Shown here piece by piece: positions 9,572 through 17,100 of a stretch of DNA of 35,427 nucleotides. Source of the DNA: Phycisphaerales bacterium (GTDB lineage: Bacteria > Planctomycetota > Phycisphaerae > Tepidisphaerales > Tepidisphaeraceae); the NCBI GenBank assembly GCA_028291615.1, contig JAQGHM010000334.1:1-35427 (forward strand). The letters are read 5' to 3'. The notes under the pieces were generated by a model. The model searched no databases. It had not been told where the DNA came from and saw only the letters and a list, made by a program, of their open reading frames with translations. Positions within the stretch are counted from its first letter, which is position 1, and each line of letters begins with the position of its first letter. Both the position numbers and the translations under genes were made by a program.

Positions 9572-10243
9572 CTACCGAGGCGCCGACCGAATCACATCGA
9601 ATAATGGCTTGTGCAGCTCGTACATGCTCTGGATGATCCGCTCACGCGTCGATTCCAATGCCGTCCCGTCAACGATCACCTGAATCTGTGCCGCCCCATA
9701 CACACGCCGTCGGACGTCGGCCGCTGCCTCGTCAACACCGCGCATGTCAGGCTTGAAGCGCCCGTCGGGCAAAATCATCGTGCTGGCAGCGAGAATCCCA
9801 GATGCATTTTCAAAACTGGTCCGCGAAAACTCGTAGTCAGTTCCCACTACATCCTCGCCCCCGACTTTTCGATTTCGTTCGTCCCGACGCACCAGTTTCC
9901 AACCCCGCCCCGGATAACAGACGGGGGGATAATGGCACTGCAGATCGCGGGCATCCGTGCAATCCACCAGGAGAACGCTGCAACGCTCATTCGTTGCGAC
10001 GTTCGTATACTGACGACTTAGCAGAGAATTGGGCCGTAAGAGACGCATCGCCTCGACCGCCACGGGCGTATCGACCGCAACCCAATCGCCAAATTTAGTG
10101 GGGAATGTCGCGAACGCCTGCCGCACGCGCTGCTGGTACGCCTTACCTTCAGCCGGCGGTAGCATCGTGCACCGCTCTGCCACCGCGCCGCCTAACAGCA
10201 GCAATGACAGCACGAGGGAAATTCGATCGAGTCGTCCGGTCAT
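9572..10243 (-). CDS. EpsI-type exosortase-associated protein (DUF3485)
   Basis: A 223-residue protein with an N-terminal membrane anchor (about 8-22) and an extracytoplasmic domain typical of EpsI. It has the early FPTKFGDWVAVDTPV stretch and the conserved VCYPGRGW motif with Cys109. EpsI is encoded next to, or fused with, exosortases of polysaccharide loci; its exact reaction is not established. It starts 13 nt after the exosortase stop codon, so both are surely on one transcript. A weak AGAACAGAGA purine stretch precedes the ATG. Family assignment is confident from motif plus neighbourhood; function remains inferred. Confidence 0.88.
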   Translation of the reverse strand: MTGRLDRISLVLSLLLLGGAVAERCTMLPPAEGKAYQQRVRQAFATFPTKFGDWVAVDTPVAVEAMRLLRPNSLLSRQYTNVATNERCSVLLVDCTDARDLQCHYPPVCYPGRGWKLVRRDERNRKVGGEDVVGTDYEFSRTSFENASGILAASTMILPDGRFKPDMRGVDEAAADVRRRVYGAAQIQVIVDGTALESTRERIIQSMYELHKPLFDVIRSAPR

Positions 10244-10256
10244 TCTCTGTTCTTGA

Positions 10257-11156
10257 TTAGCGCCTTACCGGAACAACAACCACCCCGCCTAACGACGCCT
10301 CCGCCGGATCCGCGATCCATCGCACCAACCAAACCCCGCCCATTAAAAGGACGTAACCCACCAGCAACATCACCCAACCCGCAACGTCATGAAACGCTTC
10401 AGCCGCCGCTTTCGAAGTATGTCCAAACATGTAAACCGTCGGGACCAGTCGGATCACGTTGCAGATGACGGCTATCAACGGGCTGCCGGCCAATACCAGC
10501 ATGCGAACATATCCGGGCAGAGCAGTCGTAAAGGCGAACGTATAGCAAACCAGCAGAAGCGTGAAAATCATCCGCATGCCGTTGCATGCCTCGACGATCG
10601 CCACATTATTGCCATTAATCGACAGCAGATTCCCTGTCCGCTCCACCGACATCCCAAACATCTCACCAAGAGTCTGGGTCGCATGCGCCGTCACCGTCTG
10701 AAGGGGATAGGCCACTAGATGCCGCCCCGTTGCCGGCACCGGCAAAAGAAAGATCAGCGCCCCAAACGCCGGCAAGAGCTTCCAAAACACCTCGCGCCCC
10801 ACCACCGTCACCAAGGCGCCTACCGCCATCAACAGCGCGCCCCCGTGCCACGCCGACTGCACCTGATGGCGATTTCCCACCGTATGAATCAGCCAGCCTA
10901 GCCCCACCATAATTGCCCCTGGCATCCTGCCCACCGGCCGACACGCTGACAGTCCTTCCCGCCGTACCCAGACGATCCATGCCACTACAACGGGCACCAG
11001 GAGGATCTGACTCGACTCTTCATCATGGAGTCCGGAGTTCCAGACGTCCCGCCAAACCTCCGAGCCCGCAAACATCGCAGCGCCAATCAAGACGGCGGCC
11101 ATCACCAGATGCCAGGCCGACCAATTCGCCCGAGGTTCTAATTTCTTAACGACCAA
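10257..11156 (-). CDS. Exosortase (EpsH family transpeptidase)
   Basis: Polytopic membrane cysteine transpeptidase that is thought to cleave PEP-CTERM-type sorting tails and attach the protein to a surface acceptor. About eight hydrophobic spans are visible. The catalytic residues can be placed: Cys191 in IVEACNGMRM, Arg236 in CNVIRLVP and His256 in FHDVAGW, the order expected for exosortases. The early loop LHDEESSQILLVPVVVAW is also typical. An open frame extends to an ATG at 11264, but that would overlap the upstream gene by 119 bp. The TTG at 11156 is preferred because GGAGGGG lies 6 nt before it and the overlap shrinks to 11 bp, giving 299 residues. A PEP-CTERM-like protein is encoded divergently 1.8 kb away, a plausible substrate. 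Confidence 0.93.
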   Translation of the reverse strand: MVVKKLEPRANWSAWHLVMAAVLIGAAMFAGSEVWRDVWNSGLHDEESSQILLVPVVVAWIVWVRREGLSACRPVGRMPGAIMVGLGWLIHTVGNRHQVQSAWHGGALLMAVGALVTVVGREVFWKLLPAFGALIFLLPVPATGRHLVAYPLQTVTAHATQTLGEMFGMSVERTGNLLSINGNNVAIVEACNGMRMIFTLLLVCYTFAFTTALPGYVRMLVLAGSPLIAVICNVIRLVPTVYMFGHTSKAAAEAFHDVAGWVMLLVGYVLLMGGVWLVRWIADPAEASLGGVVVVPVRR

Positions 11157-12111
11157 GAGTGACCCCTCCGACGACGCTGCGTACCACGTGCCGCCCTGCT
11201 TCAACCACTCCCCCAGGCCCGACCACCGACTCAGCCACAATCGCGTTCGATTCAACCCGCCCACCCTTTAGCACCACTGCATCATGCAATCGAGCGGACT
11301 TGCTCACGATTGCCCCTTCTTCGACGATCGAAAAACCAGCCCCAACCTCCCCACCCTCCCGGAGATTTTGATAACGCAGCGCCGCGATGTACTCGTCCAG
11401 GTTCCTCACCGGAAGACCTGACTTCATCGTACGTCCGGCGACACGCACCGAATGTTTCCGGGCGATAAGGGAAAGCGCCTGTTCCTTGAAATCGACAAAT
11501 CCAATCGCTGGAATATCTTCGATGCAACGGCCAGCCATCAGAAACAAACCTGCAGGCCCGCCACAAGGCTCCATCGAGAAAGCCAGATCCGCAGATAGTC
11601 CCAGGAGATTCTCCACCTGTCGAGACAGAGGCTCCGCCAACACTTGATGCGCATTACAGACAAGCACATAGCGGTCCAGCGCCGGTTCTCGGCAGGCGTC
11701 GCGAATCACGCCCCCGCTCCCGCGATACGCCTGCCCATCCCGCTCGATCGACATTTCAAAACCAGGCGCCTGATTCCAAATCCCACGTGGAGCAACCGCC
11801 TTCGAATCGATCAGCACTCGTACTGGTAATCGCTGCCAACCAAAATAGTCGGAAAGCCTCGCCACCTCGCCCGACCAGAGATCAACCAGCCGCCGACCGC
11901 CAGACACCGGCAGGTCAAGTAGATTCCGCCCAACCTGGGCCCTAAATCCTTTGGACTTGGCATCCCCCGCCAAAAGGAGCACTTCTGAAATTAGGCCCTC
12001 AGGCAATGTCGTTAGCGCCGAATCTGGAATGGACTTCCAGATCGGAAAGGCCGTACGCCGAACGGATGCGCCCCCGACCTGGCTTAATGCTGAGCTAAGT
12101 GTACGAGCCAT
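11146..12111 (-). CDS. Degenerate sugar nucleotidyltransferase-like protein with hexapeptide tail
   Basis: First gene of the polysaccharide operon, 321 residues. The N-terminal part has LLLAGDAKSKGF, followed by DLPVSGGRRLVDLW, an arrangement like nucleotidyltransferases (L-x-x-L-A-G-G-x-G-x-R-L, then a P-x-x-G-x-P-L-I-D box), but the G-x-G-T-R-L signature is absent. A middle stretch reads DRYVLVCNAHQVL and later GFVDFKEQALSLIARK, again sugar-pyrophosphorylase-like. The last 70 residues look like a left-handed beta helix: FSIVEEGAIVSKSARLHDAV and ESNAIVAESVVGPGGVVEAG. The ATG at 12111 has GGTGGGG 8 nt upstream and is preferred over GTG 12126. Because the nucleotide-binding signature is missing, it may be regulatory or bind sugar nucleotide without catalysis. 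Its gene overlaps the exosortase start by 11 bp. Confidence 0.72.
   Translation of the reverse strand: MARTLSSALSQVGGASVRRTAFPIWKSIPDSALTTLPEGLISEVLLLAGDAKSKGFRAQVGRNLLDLPVSGGRRLVDLWSGEVARLSDYFGWQRLPVRVLIDSKAVAPRGIWNQAPGFEMSIERDGQAYRGSGGVIRDACREPALDRYVLVCNAHQVLAEPLSRQVENLLGLSADLAFSMEPCGGPAGLFLMAGRCIEDIPAIGFVDFKEQALSLIARKHSVRVAGRTMKSGLPVRNLDEYIAALRYQNLREGGEVGAGFSIVEEGAIVSKSARLHDAVVLKGGRVESNAIVAESVVGPGGVVEAGRHVVRSVVGGVTLGR
11163..11169 (-). promoter_or_regulatory. Shine-Dalgarno site that sets the exosortase start at TTG 11156
   Basis: On the minus strand GGAGGGG is followed by TCACTC and then TTG. It lies inside the last codons of the upstream gene. This is among the strongest ribosome binding sites in the window and it has no ATG at a suitable distance, which supports a non-ATG start and translational coupling. 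Confidence 0.65.
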
Positions 12112-12679
12112 AAAATCAGTCCCCACCTAAGCCTACCGGCAACCCACAACCAAAAAACTCAAGGCTCCGCCCCCGTCGACCGCATACGCCCAGACGGCGC
12201 GGACGATTAAGCCAACCCCAATCCGCCAAGATACAAAAGGCAAGCCCGGCCATTGACCCATCGGCCAAGGAAAGGCCTCACACGAGGGAGGCGCTTACGC
12301 ATACCCACAAACTGCGTGCCCCAGCCTATTAGCATCACAAACCCACAATGGCCGCGGCCGACAACTATACAACACGAGCCGCCCGGAGGTTCAAAAAAAT
12401 TGCAATCCCGTTATGGGACATTTGCCAAACGCATCGTTATCGAGGGAAGTTACATAAGCACCCAGACCCAAGCCATCCGGGAAGTTACTGATCTTTAACC
12501 CGGAAATCACGCTGTAGCCTCGGCGCCTCAACCGCCCGCGCCGTAAGCCCTCGAACCGCAACTGCCCAAGGAACTAGCAGGGTGGGTGCTCGCATCCTTC
12601 CGACGGGTGACGATCCATTCTGCCTTTTAACCGCGCCCGCACCCTTTTGTCGACCGTCCTATTCAGGTCAATTTTTTTT
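12112..12679. other. Divergent intergenic region between the polysaccharide operon and the PEP-CTERM-like gene
   Basis: About 570 bp with no convincing gene; the open frame 12253-12498 on the plus strand has no ribosome binding site and an unstructured composition. Promoters for the leftward operon should lie here. The only box I can point to is TATAGT on the minus strand at 12369-12364 without a matching -35 element, so I do not call it. There is an A-tract near 12393-12399. Confidence 0.5.
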
Positions 12680-12715
12680 CTTGCATACGGCATATTTCTC
12701 GCTATGCTTTGCAAG
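12680..12715 (+). promoter_or_regulatory. Candidate promoter overlapping an imperfect dyad, upstream of the PEP-CTERM-like gene
   Basis: TTGCAT (12681-12686) and TATGCT (12703-12708) are 16 bp apart, fair -35 and -10 matches in an AT-rich pocket. The same bases form an imperfect inverted repeat: CTTGCA (12680-12685) pairs with TGCAAG (12710-12715) and GCATA (12690-12694) with TATGC (12703-12707). A symmetric regulator could bind directly over the promoter. The transcript would have a leader of about 240 nt. Confidence 0.4.
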
Positions 12716-12884
12716 TTGTAATCGGGGACCGTGTCAGGCGATGGGCTGTGGGGTGTAAAACTCCGCGTGCGGGCTCATCGATCCGGAGCGGCCTGTTCCG
12801 GGTTTGTGAAGTTCGTACTGCTCAGCGATCTGAGCTTGGAGGTGTGGGCGCGTAATATTAGGCTTTGAGTTGACGGGCAGAATG

Positions 12885-12903
12885 CTGTTCGGTGTTCGAA
12901 CAG
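12885..12903 (+). promoter_or_regulatory. Leader hairpin 1
   Basis: CTGTTCG, loop GTGTT, CGAACAG: a perfect 7-bp stem with a 5-nt loop, in the 5' leader of the PEP-CTERM-like gene. It is followed by TTTGAGTTT, which is not a convincing terminator tract. Confidence 0.45.
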
Positions 12904-12918
12904 TTTGAGTTTAAGAGT

Positions 12919-12941
12919 TTTTAGGCGAAAACCGCCTAAAA
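12919..12941 (+). promoter_or_regulatory. Leader hairpin 2, adjoining the ribosome binding site of the PEP-CTERM-like gene
   Basis: TTTTAGGCG, loop AAAAC, CGCCTAAAA: a perfect 9-bp stem that ends 2 nt before the AAGGGA ribosome binding site (12944-12949) and 12 nt before the ATG. Its position suggests control of translation or mRNA stability. It lacks a downstream T-tract, so it is not a standard terminator. Confidence 0.5.
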
Positions 12942-12953
12942 TGAAGGGATATC

Positions 12954-13616
12954 ATGAGATTCAAAAGTAGATTTTTTGTTGCCGCTTTATGCGGTATGGC
13001 GCTGTTTGGGTTGAGTCGGGAGGTGCGCGCAAATACGATCGTTTTGGGACTTGACAGCATTACGAGCAATGCCGTCGGATCATTCGCACGGTTCCAATAT
13101 ACGGCGATGTTGGGCGGTAACTCGACAATCACGGCGGGATCGTATTTTGTGATCTACGATTTCAACGGATTTGCGGGTTTTGACAACACATTCGGGAGTT
13201 CCGTTTTCACATTCGGGAACTGGGCGGCTACGATTTCCGGAGTTGGCCCCTACCCCACCGGCGATGGCACGGCTACGGGAACCCTCTTGGTGCGTACACC
13301 TAGCACCGACACGGGGCTGTTAAATCTCGTGTTTACGTACACAGGTCCGAGCATTACCAATGCTTCCCCTAATACCACGAACTTGATCACTGTTACCGCA
13401 CTATCTGGTGTGAATACATCGACGGCGGGCACCTACGGGTCGCAAGATCGAGCATCGTCAACACAACTGCTGCAAGGGTCCGTGCAGGGTGTTGATGTCC
13501 CTGCTGCTGGTGGTCCTGGGGACTTCCTCCCCACGCCTGCCGCCGCATGCGGTGGACTGGTCCTGCTCGGGTTACTTGGTTCCAAGCGATCCCGGAAACA
13601 GGTCGCTGTCGCTTAA
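12954..13616 (+). CDS. Secreted protein with PEP-CTERM-like sorting tail, likely exosortase substrate
   Basis: A 220-residue exported protein of unknown molecular role. Residues 1-26 are a clear signal peptide ending REVRA-N. The body is rich in Thr, Ser, Gly, Asn and aromatic residues, as in beta-rich surface proteins. The C-terminus has the three-part sorting layout: a short motif and hydrophobic span (LPTPAAACGGLVLLGLLG), then a basic stop (SKRSRK). The usual Pro-Glu-Pro is replaced by Pro-Thr-Pro, a variant known to me from planctomycetes. AAGGGA lies 4 nt before the ATG. It is monocistronic, bounded by a structured leader and a terminator, and divergent from the exosortase operon, which makes it the obvious candidate client. 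Similarity to a named family was not recognised. Confidence 0.85.
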   Translation: MRFKSRFFVAALCGMALFGLSREVRANTIVLGLDSITSNAVGSFARFQYTAMLGGNSTITAGSYFVIYDFNGFAGFDNTFGSSVFTFGNWAATISGVGPYPTGDGTATGTLLVRTPSTDTGLLNLVFTYTGPSITNASPNTTNLITVTALSGVNTSTAGTYGSQDRASSTQLLQGSVQGVDVPAAGGPGDFLPTPAAACGGLVLLGLLGSKRSRKQVAVA

Positions 13617-13641
13617 TTACGCAACTCCTATTGACCGAGTA

Positions 13642-13669
13642 GGGCCGGCCATATTTGGCTGGCCCTTTT
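13642..13669 (+). terminator. Rho-independent terminator of the PEP-CTERM-like gene
   Basis: GGGCCGGCCA, loop TATT, TGGCTGGCCC, then TTTT. The 10-bp stem contains one G-U pair. It begins 25 nt after the stop codon. Confidence 0.8.
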
Positions 13670-14112
13670 CAATTCAAGAAGTTGGATCCTTTCGGCACAA
13701 ACCGATTTGATTTGCTCGGGCACGCGCCAGGCCGCCGTGGCGGCCTTGAGAGCTGCGCAAGCGAGTCGACGGGCCTTGGTCGCACGGGCCCCTTCACACG
13801 CGCCAATCACCCGCGCCACAATTCCATGAGTAAGGACCATCGCCAAAGCTTGCCCGTCATTTTGACGGGCGCTAGAGGCGGAGTTGGCTCTGCACACTTC
13901 ACCGAATCGAGGCGGAACATGGGGGCGATGGCAATTGGGAAGATAAGCTGGTGGGCTTAATCCGAAGGTAATGAATGTAAACGTCAAAAGTGAACTCCAT
14001 GCGATGTTCAACGTAACAAGCGGGGTAAACGGCGGGGTTCGGTGATCCGAGAATAGGGTAGGCGACGACAGCTCTTGCGCTGCCGCGCTTTTGACACCTG
14101 CGAAAGGTTTGA
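13670..14112. other. Intergenic region with a palindrome, no supported gene
   Basis: A 440-bp gap before the giant surface protein gene. Long open frames exist on the minus strand (within 13628-14158) and the plus strand, but they run into the neighbouring gene start or a terminator and have no ribosome binding site or recognisable domain. The AAAGG at 14103-14107 is the ribosome binding site of the next gene. Confidence 0.5.
13852..13870. repeat. Perfect palindrome with 3-nt loop
   Basis: GCCCGTCA, TTT, TGACGGGC: 8-bp stem, no flanking T-tract on either strand, so not an ordinary terminator. It may be a dispersed palindromic element. Confidence 0.4.
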
Positions 14113-17100
14113 ATGTTGTTGAGCAAAAAACTCCCGCTCCGTACCTATGGTGTGTCACCCTTCAGTTTGTCCGCATTGGAATCGCGTATTCTCGCATCTG
14201 GCAGTCCCGCTCCTGCTCTTGTCTTGAGTATGCCCGGTTCCGAAGTGCCCAATCTTGCAAGCCGTCCGTCTTCGACTGCAAAGCTGTACCTGGATTTTAA
14301 CGGTGACTTTACCACCAATTGGGGCGGGCATCAGCCCGGCAGTACACCAGCTTACGACACCAACGGCGATCCCACTACGTTTTCAACGAGTGAATTGGCT
14401 GCAATCAACGAGATTTGGGCGCGGGTATCGGAGAAATATGCGTCTTTCGACCTGGACGTTACTACCATCGACCCCGGCACGTATAACGATCGTCAGGCGT
14501 TGCACGTCGTCATCGGTGGTAACGGCGCTTGGACAGGGTCCGGTGCTTTGGGGGGAATTGCGGAAGAACAGGGGTTCTACGACGGCCACTCGAACACAGT
14601 CTTTATCTTCGAGGACAATTTAGCCCGCGTTTCATCCGTCGCCGAAGCTTGTTGCCACGAGTCCGGACACGCGTTTGGTCTCTCACATCAGAGCAGCTAT
14701 GATCTAAACGGGATCAAGACTGCTGAATACAATTCGGGCGACGCACGTAGCGCGCCGGTCATGGGCAATAGCTACTCCGCCCAGCGCGGCCTGTGGTGGT
14801 ACGGCACATCGGTTTGGAACAATATCTACCAGGACGACTTGAGTGTCCTGTCCAATTCTGCGACCAACGGCTTCGGCTACCGCCCCGATGACCATGGAAA
14901 CTCCATCGGCTCCGCCGACGCATTCTCCCTCTCGGGCACCACCCTCTCCGGCTCAGGCGTCATCGAGACCACCGCTGACACTGACTCCTTTTCCTTTAGC
15001 ACTTCCGGCGGGGCAGTCAGCTTCACGGCCGCGGTCGGCTCCTACGTCCTGGCCCAGACCGGCTCCTCCGCTGGCGGTACCCTGGACCTCCGGCTTGAGC
15101 TCCGCGACGCCGCTGGCAACCTAATCACCTCCGCCGATACCGCCAGCCTTGGCGAGACGGTCACCGCCAATCTCGCCGCCGGCACGTACTACCTCATCGT
15201 CGCCAGCCATGGCGGTTATGGCGACGTCGGCACCTACTCGATCACCGGCACCGCCCCCCAAGCCGGCGCTGGCCCCGTCGCCAACATCGGCGGCGCCTAT
15301 TCCGCCGCTGAAGGCGGTTCCGTCAACCTTAGCGCCGCCGCCAGCACCGGCAGCGGCCTCACCTATCTCTGGGACCTCGACGGCGACGGCATCTTCGGCG
15401 AGACTGGGGCCGGCGCAACCCATGGCAATGAGACTGGCGTCAGTCCCACCTTCCTCGCTACCGGTTTGGATGGCCCTTCCACCTACGCCATCGCGTTGCA
15501 AATCACCGACTCCAACGGCCTGACCTCGTCCGCGTCAACCAACATCTCGATCACCAACGCAATTCCCGTCGTTACCCCCAGCGGTTCGGGGTCGGTCAAC
15601 GAAGGCTCGACCTACACCCTCAACTTCTCCGCCGCCGACGCTGGCGGGGATTCGCTCTCCTCCTGGTCGATCAACTGGGGCGACGGTTCGGCCGTCACGA
15701 CCGTCGCTGGGGACGTGAGCTCGGCCACGCACGTGTTCGCCGACAATCACGCTTACACCGTCACGTTTTCCGCGACCGACAAGGATGGCGGCATCGGCAG
15801 CGCGACCAAGTCGGTCACTGTCGTCAATGTTGCGCCGGTCGCCTTCATCTTCGGCGCGCCGTCCAGCAGCCCCGAAGGCACGGCCGTCAATCTCACCAGC
15901 TCGATCGTCGATCCCGGGACCGCCGACACCTTCACCTACCTGTGGGGCGTCACCAAGAACGGCGTCGCGTACAAGAGCGGCACCGCCTCGACCTTCACCT
16001 TCACGCCCAACGACAACGGTACTTACATCGTCACGCTGACGGTCACCGACAAAGACGGCGCGACGGCCAGCGATAGCGAGACCGTCATCGCAACCAACGT
16101 CGCTCCGACCGCCGCGATCAGCACCACGCCCGCCAGCAGCCCCGAGGGAACGCTGATCAGCATGACCGGCTCAGCCATCGATCCGGGCACCGTCGATACA
16201 CTGACCTACGCTTGGGGCGTTACCAAGGACGGCGTCGCCTACGCCACCGGCACGGGCACCGGCTACAGCTTCACGCCCAACGACAACGCTACTTACCTCG
16301 TCACGCTCACCGTGACCGACAAAGATGGCGCTACCGGCACTGCGAGCAAGACGATCACCGGAACCAACGCCCTGCCGATCGCGTCGATCACCGGCGCGCC
16401 GGCCAGCTCGCCCGAAGGCACCGCGATCAACCTAACGGGCTCGGCCACCGACGCCGGCGCGCTGGACACGACGATCACCGACGCCTGGTCGGTCACGAAG
16501 AATGGCGCCGGCTACGCGACCGGCACCGGCACGAGCTTCGTCTTCACGCCCAACGACAACGGCACGTACCTCGTCACCCTCACCGCGACGGACAAGGATG
16601 GCGGTGCGGGCACCACTACCCGCACGATCACCGCCAGCAACGTCGCGCCCACCGCGACCATCACCGGCGCACCGACCAGCTCGCCCGAAGGCACCGCGAT
16701 CCCCCTCACCGGATCCGCCACCGACCCGGGCGCGCTGGATACGTTGACCTATTCCTGGAGCGCGACCAAGGGCGGCGTCGCTTACACGACCGGCACGGGT
16801 GCAAGCTTTAGCCTTACGCCCAACGATAACGCGACTTACGTCGTCACGCTCACCGTCACCGACAAGGACGGCAGCATCGGCACGACAAACAAGACGATCA
16901 CCGTCACCAACGTCGCCCCCACGGTCGCGGTCACCGGCGCTCCCTCCGAAAGCCCCGAGGGCACCGCGGTCAACCTCGCCAGCTCGGCCGTCGATCCCGG
17001 CGCGCTTGACACGTTCACCTACGCCTGGGCGGTGACGAAGAACGGCGTCGCCTACAAGAGCGGCGTCGCGTCGACCTTCACGTTCACGCCCAATGACAAC

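Noticed and set aside
12364-12369. TATAGT on the minus strand as the -10 box of the polysaccharide operon
   Set aside because: No -35 match at a suitable distance; position alone is not enough.
12253-12498. 81-codon plus-strand frame in the divergent region
   Set aside because: No ribosome binding site, composition unlike neighbours and no family resemblance.
12934-12940. GCCTAAA in the leader hairpin, same as the repeats at 28624
   Set aside because: A seven-base match can occur by chance and here it is part of the hairpin stem.
13628-14158. 176-codon minus-strand frame over the gap before the surface protein
   Set aside because: It includes the terminator of the preceding gene and the start of the next, and no domain or ribosome binding site was seen.
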